Source: Biomphalaria glabrata (taxonomy: Eukaryota; Mollusca; Gastropoda; Planorbidae). Taken from it: a stretch of 64,000 nucleotides of DNA. Positions 54,616-64,000 of the stretch are shown here, one piece after another. The stretch spans positions 18,801,542 through 18,865,541 of the forward strand of contig NC_074728.1 in NCBI RefSeq assembly GCF_947242115.1, given 5' to 3'. The stretch's first letter is position 1. Each line of letters opens with the position of its first letter. The translations under genes were made by a program, and so were the position numbers. The notes under the pieces were generated by a model. It worked only from the letters and a program-made list of their open reading frames with translations. It was not told the origin of the DNA and made no database searches.

Positions 54616-57600
54616 GTTTGATTTTTTCTTAATCCATTTCAACATGGGGAGTCGTCTTTGAGTTTGTCTGAAAACAAAAACTTTACTTGTAATCTTGTTT
54701 TCCTCTTATTCAATCTCAACATCGAGGGCTGCCTCTGACCTTGCATATGCAGATGATATTGCTTGATTGGGTAAAGACGCCTCTGACATTGCTGGAGCTT
54801 TCACTCAACTGGAAGAAAATCAGGCAGAAGAAAAATATATTAATACTAGTCGACCGGCGGCGTAGCATACGCCGCTATTTTTTATGGCCGGCCATAGACC
54901 ACAGCAACCTATCCGACGCAGTGGCCCCACACTTTCATAGGACCCGCGCTAATTCTATGTGTAAATTATAAATTAAACCATTACATAACAGATTTCTCGC
55001 GGCCGCATGATTTACCAGGAGCTCCTGGAAATCTCCTGAAATTGCAAAATAAATGAAAAAGTCATGGAAATCTCCGGAAATTATTAAAAATCTTTTGAAA
55101 ACTCAAACAAATCTCATGAAATATATAAACAAAAATTGTCATTTTGGGGTGTCATTCAATATGGAAAACGCCAACCCTAAGGGCGATAAATAAAAACGAA
55201 TTATGTATTAGCCGTAATTGTGTAATCTGGTGAAAGAAGCTTCTCGCGCCTCAAACTAATGAAGAGTTACTTTAGTTAAACAGTTCTCGTAGATATATTG
55301 AAACCATAGACTTATATATACTACTCTAGACTGGACATGGAGATTTTTAACACTACAAAAAATACCGTGAAAATGTTTTAGAAAGTTGGATCAAGGCGTT
55401 GTTTTGTAAATTAGTTAAAAGAAGTAAAGTTGTCTTTTTTTCAACCATAACCTATGTAACATAATTTAAATTTTATATCTAAATCTAGCAAAATAAGAGT
55501 ACTGTAGTCTCATAATTATTATTTTGCAATTTTTAGATACATAATCTAGAAAGATCTAGGTAATCAATATATTTAAATGTACATAAGATGAATTATGAGT
55601 TATTTCGATCTAGGATTTTTAAAACATTATCTCAATGGAAACAAACAGAAAATGACTTTGTTTCATATATTTGCGTGAATATCCGAGAAATGATTTTGCA
55701 TTATTTCTAAACTTTGAAAACAAAAGATCATTACTTACTTTTCTAAGACAGAAAAGATTGATTCGGGCGTCTCCCCTTAGAGCCTGAAAAAAGAGTTTAC
55801 TTACATATAAATCTATATATGGATAGGTCTGTGAATCTATCAGTCGCGGATAAGAATATATTTCCGGTTTTTTCCAGTCTAGATATACTATATAAGTCTA
55901 TGATTGAAACGTCTGTATATTGTTACTATTGAGCGTGATCTATGTAGGAAATAAAATTTTCATGATACACTGTATGACTTCGCTACACGCAAGGCTCGTA
56001 AAGTTCGTGGGATAACTCTATCCGCAGAAATAAAAGAGTGATCTTTCCTTCTTCTTCTCGTCCAAACTCTTGAGCGAAGAAGAGAATTATATATATAGAT
56101 TACTAACCACAAGTTTGAAAACGTAGAAATGTTTAAATATTTCAGCGTGATACATTCCAACAATAAACAAAGGTCAGAGGTAAAGAAACGATAAGCGGGA
56201 GGCAACAGAGCTTTCTATAACACACAACACATACTTAAAAGCAAACGTGTATCAAAGAAAACAAAGAACGCCATTTACAAAACCATCATCAGACCACTGG
56301 CGGATCCAGGGGGGGGGGGGCGGTAGGGGCGATCGCCCCCCCCACTCGGCCGACCCCCCCCCCCGAAGGGGGGGCGGACGAACTTTAGTATAGGATTCAC
56401 ACAATTTGTATACGAATTTATTACTTATGTTAAAAATATATACTAATTATTTATATTTCAACTTATTTTTAGATTATTTCGCCCCCCCCCTCTAGTATGT
56501 TGGCCGATTTGGTGGGGTCGGGAGGGGGCGATGGTATCAATCCCGCCCCCCCCCCTACACTTTCGAGTGGGGGGGCGGTCCAATTTAATGGTAGAAATCA
56601 CAGCCTGCTAACAAATCAATTAAATATCTATATCCTTGTAACTTGTTATTGATATTTTAACCGATCTTTATATTATGTCGTTCCCTGTTTGCCGATTGGT
56701 GGGGGGGGGGGACGAATACCTCTTCTGCCCTTCCCACCTAAACCCTTTGAGTGGGGGGGGGGCGGTCCGTTTTCATGGAGAAATCATAGTTTGTGAACAA
56801 AATTAGTTGAATTAATATATAAATTTTATATTATGTTTCTCCCTTTCTGGTATTTTGGCCGATTCGGTTGGGTGAGGGGGGGGGGGGGCGATTGCATGTA
56901 CGGCCCTCCCCACTCTAGTTCTCTGAGTGCTGGGGGGCGGTCCTATTTTTTTGGAAAATCATAGTTTGTGAATAAAATTAGTTGAATATCTATATAATAT
57001 AAACTACGTATTGATATGTGACCCATTGTAAATATGTCGTACCACACTCTAATCTCAAATTGTATCATTAGTAAATTTAAATGAAAAAGGGTTGTACCAG
57101 GTGGGAGGGGCGATACATGCAATCGCATTTCCCCCATCGGACAAATCAATACTTTTTCTTTTTGTATTATAGTTAAGAAATTGCAAAATTTAAAAAATCT
57201 GTCACTAATATAATTTATATATACTATAAATTAAATTCTTATATCGAGTCGCCCCATACCTATTCTTTAATGCCAAATGCAATCTTTAGCAGAAATTAGT
57301 AAAGGAGCGAGGATTAATCGTTTTCACTCTACCGCCATTCCCATTTCCAGACAGAGTTTTTGTAATTTCACATGAAGTTATCATAAGTATTTTAAGAAAG
57401 ACTTTGCATTGGAAAAGTTAGAATTCAAACGAAATTTTTCAGTATAAGAGTCATGATTGAGATGAGTTCTAAACTCAAATAACATTTTTATAGTCACCTT
57501 TTCCCAACCTTTTCAATCTGATATTTTTCTAGCTAAATAAATTTGGGACTATAACTCACGATTTATACTCGAGTGTGGAGTAGTAGCCTACTTATTTTAA

Positions 57601-60600
57601 CCTTTGTCCACGGACATCTGTAACACTACCTAACTTCATTCTGTCAACTATTTAGCATTAGATCGTAATACACCGTTACATGGAGAGATGAATGTATAGT
57701 AGAATGTGTAGATAAAACAAATACAGAAACATTGCAACATGTTTGATACATCTTTTTTCCCATTATAATCTAACATAATAATGAGAAAATTTAAGGGTTC
57801 TCTTGCGAGTGATACAGATTCAGTCTACAGCCTAGCCAGCATTGAATTTTTTTAAGTATCTTACAATAATTAATAAATGGTTTTCTATTAATTTCAGCCA
57901 TCGAGCTTGGTCAAACATGTCGCGACTATGGCCAGTGTGTCCAGCACGCGGAGTGCGGAGTGGACAGGTCAGGAGTGTGTGAATGTAAAAGTGGCTATTA
58001 CGCAAGCGCAGGCGTATGCAAGTCAGGTAGGCCTGGACAGGGGTTCAGCTTGGCAGTCTGAGAGGTCACGGGTTGGAATCCTTTTTCAAAGAGTTTATTT
58101 TAATTTATTAATCTATAGGGCGATATGCGAGATTTTGCAATGTTTACATTGGTAGTAAGCTGCTTGGGATTGTTACGATAATCTGAGGCCAAAACTATTG
58201 ACAGGATATAAGGAAAAGTGGTAGTTCTATTTGTTGATATATGTTGTAATGTTGCGTGAGTGTTAGTTCCCTTAGCGGATTCAGAAGTGTGTGTTGCTGT
58301 TCGTTATCTAATATGGTGGAATAAAGCATGTGTGTGTGTTTTGTAAATCGGCCTTGTCGTTTATCTATTTCTACTGGTATCTATAAGCTTATTAACACTA
58401 TTATTATCTTATAAATTACAAACGTTACTTCAAAAGAGAAGATGACTACGTCCTACGCGTGTCCTTGGTCAATCTAGTCATCAGTGTCTTAAACTCTGCT
58501 AAGTCGTTGGTTTTCCTGGCTGATTCAGGCAACCCATTCCATCCTCTACTAGCAGTAGTGAAGAAGGAGCATTTGCACATTTGTGCTTTCGGAATTGCTG
58601 CTTACATTATATGTAGCTTCCATTATAATTCTGTGTGCTGGTACTGTGTCATTTTTTAAAATTCGTTAAACAGCTAAGGGATAAATAAAACTCGTTTTAA
58701 CTAGTTCAACTTTCATTAGGGCCAGTGCATTACTATCTCTACTGCGTACTGCTTTCTCTCTCTTTCTCTCTCTCTCTCTCTTGTATTAATCTATGGTAAC
58801 CCCAAAGCTACTATGGTGGATCATCTCATAGAAATATGAATGCCTGGGCATCAGTTATGGTTGGAAAGATGTCGCCCACACAGCAGGTGATGCATCCGAA
58901 GGTGCTGCAAACTAACTTAGGGTCACTGAGTTTTCATCAGGGTTGACTCTCGAAGCCTTTCCCATGATTGGGTATAGCTGCAAGGTAGTTTTCCTTTTCC
59001 GAGGTGGGTAGCAAGTCATAGCAAGGAGGGCCTTCAGCCGAAACTTACTGGTTTACGCACCAGTTACTCGCCTACAACCCTTCTCCTATCAATGATAATA
59101 GTTCTGCCGGACACACCTGAAGGCCTTGGGTTGGACTAATTGTCAGAGGCTATTTGAGATACAAGAAATTAGGAAGCATTTTATAGGTAGTGGATTGCTT
59201 GTATCCATTACCACTTCCTGCAATGATAAATAATTATCTGATGATTCGACATATTTTTTTGTCCTCAGCAATCGGTTTAGGGGAGCAATGTGTCCAGGGA
59301 GAGAAGTGTGTCAACAAAGCTGAATGTGTCGGCAGCAGATGTGTCTGTGGTCAAGGCTTTCACAATTACAGGTAAACTGTTTATTTCATCTGTATTTTTA
59401 TTATTATTATACCCTTGTCACTTAATTGTAAGCGGCAAGTTCTCAAGAGATATGTAAACACAATGTTTACTTTTAAATATTGGTTTTGAGAAGCAACTTA
59501 CCTGGTGTCCACTGCTCTGAAGTCCTCCATAAAAGTGTGGCGCCAAGTTATACGAGGACGTTCCTGTTTGCGCTTTCCTCGTGTTGTCTACCCTGTCATT
59601 GCAATTCTTGGTATGCGCAATTCATTTTAAAGGAGGTCATGTTCCTCAAACCTCATGCGACGCTCGGTCACTACCTCATTATGTTGTAAGGAGTCCCTAC
59701 TGGGAATAGGATTTCTTTGTTGGAGAACCGATCTCTGTAACTAACTACTAAAATCTTAAAATCCGTCAGCAGTTGCACATCAGACAGATCATTCATCAAT
59801 ATAAATTATTTCCTTTCTTTCCGAAGCGCGACCACTAAAATATGACCCAGCTCTAGTTCTTAAATTTATTTTAAAACAAATTTCTTTCAGAGGTCACTGC
59901 ACAAAGTCAAGCCTCGCGGGAGAACTCTGCTTCTCATCTGAAGAGTGCATCCGCACCACTCATTGCTCGGCAGATCACATCTGTGTCTGTGATGTCGGTG
60001 TCGCCAATGCGGACGGTGAGTTCGACTATTATTATGAAAAAAGGGTTTTGAACTCAGTAACTCTATAATGTAAGCCTTGTGAATAAAAAAAAAGTTGCCA
60101 ACTTTGAGATGGAGCAGTAGATAAAAACAAGAGGAGCTTAAACTTCAAATTCCTTAGGAACATTTAAAACAAAAAAAGAATATCCATGCTGTCCCTTGAA
60201 CAAAACGTAAGGCCTACGTCAAGATGGATGAGGGTGGGGGTATCCCAGTTGGGATATTTACTTAAAACATCGGGTATCCCAGTTAGGATATTTACTTAAA
60301 ACATCGGGTATCCCAGTTAGGATATTTACTTAAAACATCGGGTGTCGCAGTTAGCTTTTTTACTTAAAACATCTAAAAAAATCCAGAGAAATGATTGCAA
60401 AAAGCGAGTATAGGGCGCTTAAACTCTAAACCCGGGTAGATAAAGCTCGTTAATAAGATATAGTTATTCATCTAGAGGGGACAACTCCGAAATAAAGCAA
60501 GTGCTGTCTTACAAATGATCTTGGATGATCAAAGGCTGTGGGAGCATTTCCAGAAAGAAAGGCAGGCTGAGGTCGGAGTCATTGGGCCTCCTGTCACATA

Positions 60601-63600
60601 ACACATTGACACGCAACTTCAACTATGTTGAGGAGTTCAGAAATTGAGAACGAAGAAGAAGAAGAGGAAGTCAAAATACGAGTCCAGAGCGAGACGGAGA
60701 AGCCAGTAAGGTTCTATACAGCAGTACTGTTATCAGTGGTGATGCATGTTAACGGTCGAGTGTTGCGTGTTGCCTTGGCACGGTACTGGCAGCGAATTTA
60801 TGAGACATTAGGGAGTTACGTTATTTGGAGTTCAAGGTTGGTTGGATCATACATATGTTTGCAGAGAGCCTGATTTTGAGAGAATCGTTTCATTAGTATA
60901 ATTAATTCTTTTTTCACGTTTTGATTACTATGTTATAGGTTTTTTTTGTTGTTGTTTTTTTCTTGTATTTTCGAAATTTATATACATCTTTTCTTATTCT
61001 GATTTCATGACTGTGCTCCATTTTTTTTTTAAGCAAACAATTAAATAGAAATAAATTTGAGTTTTATAATTGGTGCTCATGTTAGCAAATGATTTATGAT
61101 CCGAAAGATTTTGTAAACAAAACTAACTCCAAATTTTACTAATTCCATAGGTCAAATGTATTAACCAGCCGCCTATCCTTGTTCTACTTATTGTAATTCT
61201 GTCTCTTGACCTCAGCTTAACCCAATATCTTCCATTTATTTTTTTTGTCTTTCTGCTTTTTTGGTGTTATCTTAGATGGTCTAATAACATACGTTTTTTT
61301 TTTAACGGAGTAGTTCCGCTTTGGTGAGTCAATGAAGTGGCTAGTGGCATGTATTCATATAATATTAACCCAACAACCTCAATAAGAAATTAAAGCCAAT
61401 TTTCAAAATACATTTATAATATGCAGATTATGGAGGCAAATCCATACATAGAAAGATTTTTGGCTTATCCGATGTATAGAATACGAAAGTATTGAAAAAC
61501 TTTTACAGTTTTAAAACCGCGAAATAATTTTTTGCACTTCTTTTTACCACTTTCGAATAAAAATAATTGTAATGCAAACAAGAACAAATTGCTATGTATT
61601 ATTCTTAATATCAAAAATCCCCCCGTATAAAATTAAATAAACTGTTTAACATTATTAACATTATTTTTATTTTATTTATTTTTGCAGGTTTATGTGTGTA
61701 AGTTGAATTTAAGGAATGCAGAAATTTTGTTTTTGTAAAATGGTTGCAACTTTGAAAGATTACAATATATAATACAAAAAAAAATACATTTGTTTAACTT
61801 ATTCATCTATTGACAATATCTGTTTTCACATATGAACCAGAGAATCTGGCATTGGATTTACTGAGGATGGAATAACGTATTTTCGCGCATATACCCCGCA
61901 TACGAGTATAACCCGCACAAATTACAAAATAAGTGGAAATAAAATCGTAAAATTCTTATATACCCCGCATGTGCAAAGCGTTGCCATCCGTAAAGCTGTC
62001 TCAATTGATTGGTGGTATATATTAAAGATTCTCTGCCGCATCGGTACTAGTTGTTTTCTTAAGTTTAGTAGGAGATGTCCATAAAGCTTTCCAATGTACA
62101 TGTCACAACCACACAGTGAACTAAAGAAGGTATAAAGAACAACTGGTATGCCCTTAGTTTTGGTTATACTATGTTTATGAGTAAAATAAATTAGTAAACC
62201 CCATACCTTTGTATACCCCATAAGGCTACCATTCCTTTGTAAAAACTTGTATAACTCGCGGGTTATATGCGCGGAAAATACGGTAGTTAAACTAGGCCTC
62301 GTTTTGAGAACGACTGTAGAAAATATGCAAATGGGATAAGATTGACACACTTGTTGCTACACATGTGTTAGACAAAACAAGTATAGAGACAAATCTAGGT
62401 CACGTTATGGACACACGAAACAAAAGCCATTTTTTCTCTTACTTTTACCATTGAAGCCTCCCGCCGCCTCTTAGACCAGAAAATTTACTTCTGGTTTCTT
62501 TGTCCATCACTTATTTCAATATGGTCCAGATTGAATAATAGGCTTCCGTGATCAATCATGGATTCCTATAAATGTTGTAAATTTAAGTGTATTGAATTTT
62601 AGTTAATTTAAAAAAAAAATAATTTTTTTTTAATTTACAGATTAGTGAAAAAATTCAGGCCTTAAAAAAATATTATTACATAAAATCTGATTATTAATCA
62701 TTTTGCGATCTCACATAAAGCAATGCTGAAGAATTAGATTCATTACGTCTGCCAATAGTTACAGCTTACAACAGAGTGAATTCCCCTTGTATCTCATTAA
62801 AAAAATTACATTTTTACTTAGATACTTTTCATCATCCTAATTGTGATATTATAATAATTGTGGCACACTCACTCTTGTACACCCTGTGGTATTTTATGTT
62901 TTATTGAATTGGAAAAAAAAAGTATTTAGATTCCGAAGTATAGAAATAAAAATGTGTTTCTTTTTTCTTTATTTTTATCAACCAATTTTCTAAATTAAAA
63001 CCAACTTTCATTAATTCTATTCCATTCCATTTGAAGTAATTGAATGGAATTAAAACATATATTTAAACAAAAAAATTAAAGTATTATAAAATCTTTGTAG
63101 ATGGATATTGTATATAAATGACAGCACTCTAGGCAATGTGAATACATATATTGTTATTTAAAAACACGTGAACAGGATAAAATGCATACCTTTACATCTC
63201 AAATTCTTATCATGACAAGAATTTTTCTACAATCCACATCAACGAATAAAGTAAACAAAATATACATTTTTTAATAAAATAACATATTTTTCTCTTTGAA
63301 GATTTCAAAGTAAAATCTTAATTCCTCGAAAGAGAGGAAAGCTGTATGTGTGAATAAAGAGCTTGAAACAACCCAGGTAAAAATGGGTGGACTTTTAAGG
63401 AAACAACACAGGCAGAGCTATGTACAAGGAAATGACCATGCCAAACAATCTGGACAGCATTAACTTCCTCCCCCGCAAAGAGCAATCTACAATCTTCCAA
63501 CTAAGTACAGGACACACACCTCTGTTAAATTACCATCCTAGCAAAATAAATCCCACACAACTTCCCCTTTGTAGACACTGCGCCCACCCTTAAGAGTCCG

Positions 63601-64000
63601 TAAGCCACATCCTCTTTTTATACCCCTTCCAATTCAATTTAGGCAGACCCTACTACCATTTCAGCCCAGCATAAGCAACACCCTGTACGGCAGTGCTGAA
63701 CAACTGAAGAAAACAGCACACTATTTTTCCTTGGCACAGTCTGAAAAAGAGCTCACAGCTCAGCAGCAAAAATCTGACTAGAGGAAGATGACGAGTTTGA
63801 ATTTTAAAACAGTGTAACAGTTCAGTCACAAAATGTTTGTACAAAATCTCTACATTTAAGTTAATGAAACACGTTGTTAAAATTTGTTTAAATTATTCGA
63901 TATTTCCAGAAATAAAGAAAAAAATAGTTCCAGATATCTAAGTGGCACCCATTGGTGCACTGTGACATGTGGAGGCAGGGTCGAACTGGGTGTCAAAATC
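54484..64000 (+). CDS. Secreted EB/EGF-like multi-module protein, partial gene
   Basis: Exons are 54484-54615, 57898-58026, 59269-59371, 59891-60015, micro-exon 61688-61697 and 63910 to beyond the window, with a possible first exon at 50827-50872. All phases agree. The exons encode four tandem modules of six cysteines each, spaced like C-x5-C-x5-C-xn-C-x-C-xn-C, as in EB modules or EGF-like repeats. Examples are CRDYGQCVQHAECG and CSADHICVCDVGVANADG. Module 1 and module 2 each fill one exon. Modules 3 and 4 are split by an intron just before their last cysteine. The last exon opens into SSRYLSGTHWCTVTCGGRV, of unknown type though CxVTCGG is loosely thrombospondin-1-like. I infer a secreted or membrane-anchored extracellular protein. 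Partner and function are unknown. Confidence 0.8.
54715..56295 (+). mobile_element. LINE RT fragment split by a Helitron
   Basis: The left part at 54715-54845 encodes LAYADDIA (YADD box), then GKDASDIAGAFTQLEEN with a stop in between. The right part at 56100-56295 encodes ENVEMFKYFSVIHSNNKQRS, then NTQHILKSKRVSKKTKNAIY and KTIIRP, the normal continuation of LINE RT. Helitron copy 2 lies exactly between them. Confidence 0.85.
54846..56099 (-). mobile_element. Non-autonomous Helitron, copy 2 (1254 bp), carrying hAT-derived DNA
   Basis: On the minus strand it starts TCTATATATATAATTCTCTT and ends GCGGCGTATGCTACGCCGCC, then CTAG, inserted between A and T. Inside, 54880-55190 matches the left third of the hAT-like element at 48149. 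At 55229-55278 the plus strand reads SGERSFSRLKLMKSYF, the signature of the hAT transposase C-terminal dimerisation domain. The Helitron family therefore carries a piece of a hAT transposon. Confidence 0.85.
56296..57180. repeat. Tandem units of about 190 bp with G/C runs
   Basis: About five diverged units each contain a long G-run, GGCCGATT(T/C)GG, CGAT...CCCCCC, GAGTGGGGGGGCGGTCC and an AT-rich half with TAGTTTGTGAA and ATTAGTTGAAT. It starts with GGCGGATCCAGGGGGG immediately after the LINE fragment, as such elements often do. Confidence 0.7.
57181..57897. other. AT-rich intron DNA
   Basis: No exon seen before the acceptor at 57897. Confidence 0.5.
57898..58026 (+). CDS. EB gene exon, module 2
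   Basis: 129 nt, phase 1 in and out; acceptor ATTTCAG, donor GTAGGCC. It encodes AIELGQTCRDYGQCVQHAEC, then GVCECKSGYYASAGVCKS. The ORF through this exon in another frame is a shadow. Confidence 0.87.
58027..59268 (+). other. Intron with repeat pair and R3
   Basis: It holds the partner of the 8340-8570 repeat at 58425-58650, a (TC)n run at about 58752-58781 and an R3 copy at 58838-59215 (plus). Confidence 0.65.
58838..59215 (+). repeat. Interspersed repeat R3
   Basis: GCCTGGGCATCAGTTATGG, ATGTCGCCCACACAGC and AGTTCTGCCGGACAC blocks match 47128-47575. Confidence 0.75.
59269..59371 (+). CDS. EB gene exon, module 3 (first five cysteines)
   Basis: 103 nt, phase 1 in and phase 2 out; acceptor TCCTCAG, donor GTAAACTG. 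It encodes AIGLGEQCVQGEKCVNKAEC, then VGSRCVCGQGFHNYR. The sixth cysteine comes from the next exon. Confidence 0.87.
59495..59790 (-). mobile_element. LINE post-RT fragment, degraded
   Basis: Related to 31335-31600 by CAAACCTCATGCGACGCTCG and GGGAATAGGATTTCTTTG blocks. No open frame. Confidence 0.55.
59891..60015 (+). CDS. EB gene exon, end of module 3 and most of module 4
   Basis: 125 nt, phase 2 in and phase 1 out; acceptor TTTCAG, donor GTGAGTTC. It encodes GHCTKSSLAGELCFSSEEC, then SADHICVCDVGVANADG. Module 4 lacks its last cysteine in this exon. Confidence 0.87.
60235..60368. repeat. 34-bp tandem repeat, about 4 units
   Basis: Units of GGGTATCCCAGTTAGGATAT and TTACTTAAAACATC. The last unit is diverged. 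Confidence 0.9.
60369..61687. other. Intron DNA, mostly AT-rich
   Basis: No exon supported. A (GAA)n-containing ORF at 60625-60873 has no motif. Confidence 0.45.
61688..61697 (+). CDS. Probable 10-nt micro-exon, last cysteine of module 4
   Basis: GTTTATGTGT lies between a strong acceptor (long T-rich tract ending TTTTTGCAG) and a strong donor GTAAGTTG. Phase 1 in completes Gly, then Leu-Cys, and it leaves in phase 2 to join 63910. The product DG-LC-V supplies the missing sixth cysteine, placed as in modules 1 and 2 (AGEC, AGVC). Confidence 0.6.
61875..62283. mobile_element. MITE, 409 bp, with inverted ends and TA duplication
   Basis: The left end ACGTATTTTCGCGCATATAC and right end (inverted) CCGTATTTTCCGCGCATATA are inverted repeats of about 35-40 bp flanked by TA on both sides. 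TA suggests a Tc1/mariner-type mover. No coding. Confidence 0.75.
62284..63369. other. AT-rich intron DNA
   Basis: No exon seen. It contains many poly-A/T runs. Confidence 0.5.
63370..63800 (+). mobile_element. LINE ORF2 terminal fragment (RNase H / zinc-knuckle tail)
   Basis: The plus strand encodes INFLPRKEQSTIFQLSTGHT, then PTQLPLCRHCAHP and, after a stop, ESVSHILFLYP. This corresponds to the Q....RTGH.PL......C..C...ETV.H.L..CP pattern at the end of many LINE ORF2 proteins. Several stops are present, so it is dead. Confidence 0.7.
63910..64000 (+). CDS. EB gene exon running off the window
   Basis: Acceptor ATTTCCAG, phase 2 in. The frame is open to the window edge and encodes NKEKNSSRYLSGTHW, then CTVTCGGRVELGVKI. 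Only the phase left by the micro-exon keeps it open; the phase left by the 60015 donor would stop within 12 codons. Confidence 0.6.

Noticed and set aside
60625-60873. 82-codon ORF with an acidic (EEEE) stretch
   Set aside because: No domain, no matching splice sites and a purine-rich simple tract at its start. It lies within an EB gene intron.
61922-62350. 142-codon minus-strand ORF
   Set aside because: It overlaps the TA-flanked MITE and reads through its inverted end. No domain was recognised.

Overview
The window is eukaryotic nuclear DNA: AT-rich, intron-rich, full of microsatellites, minisatellites and interspersed repeats, with no bacterial-type gene packing. It suggests a heterobranch (pulmonate-like) gastropod. 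The grounds are the recurrent tRNA-headed SINEs, short non-LTR tails, hAT-type elements and cysteine-rich secreted proteins. The species assignment is inference. Coding exons are short, and I located them from splice signals, phase agreement and domain content rather than from long ORFs.

Layout. 1-10.7 kb is repeats only: LINE tails, SINEs, a hAT-like non-autonomous element with an 8-bp target duplication at 7732-8045, and 26-bp and 32-bp minisatellites. 10.8-22.03 kb (minus) is one apparently complete gene with a TATA box, a non-coding first exon, nine coding exons in continuous phase, a stop and a poly(A) signal. It encodes a secreted protein of about 387 residues: signal peptide, small six-cysteine module, von Willebrand factor D (VWD) domain and C8-like domain. 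One intron holds a 33-bp minisatellite in which every unit repeats the splice donor of the neighbouring exon. 22-30.5 kb is intergenic: a (TATC)n tract, SINEs, a LINE fragment and a 2.8-kb minisatellite that keeps all three forward frames open without being a gene.

30.5-38.4 kb (minus) holds the 3' part of a macrodomain gene (four phase-0 exons). A 2067-bp hAT-like element lies 67 bp beyond its stop codon, and a 158-bp foldback lies in one of its introns. 38.5-50 kb is again mobile DNA: SINEs, a LINE reverse-transcriptase fragment, a broken hAT transposase gene, a 46-bp minisatellite, a 704-bp hAT-like element with perfect 8-bp target duplications and a short Helitron. 50.8-64 kb (plus) holds a gene for a secreted multi-module cysteine-rich (EB/EGF-like) protein that runs off the right edge. 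Its introns hold a 30-bp minisatellite, a Helitron nested in a LINE, a TA-flanked MITE and a LINE RNase H tail. Its exons include a likely 10-nt micro-exon that supplies the last cysteine of one module.

The three host genes are not obviously in one pathway. Two encode extracellular cysteine-rich proteins and the third a presumably intracellular ADP-ribose-binding-type domain. No rRNA genes, functional tRNA genes or CRISPR arrays were seen. All coordinates come from reading the sequence by eye. Exon edges are accurate where phase and splice signals agree; repeat edges are approximate.
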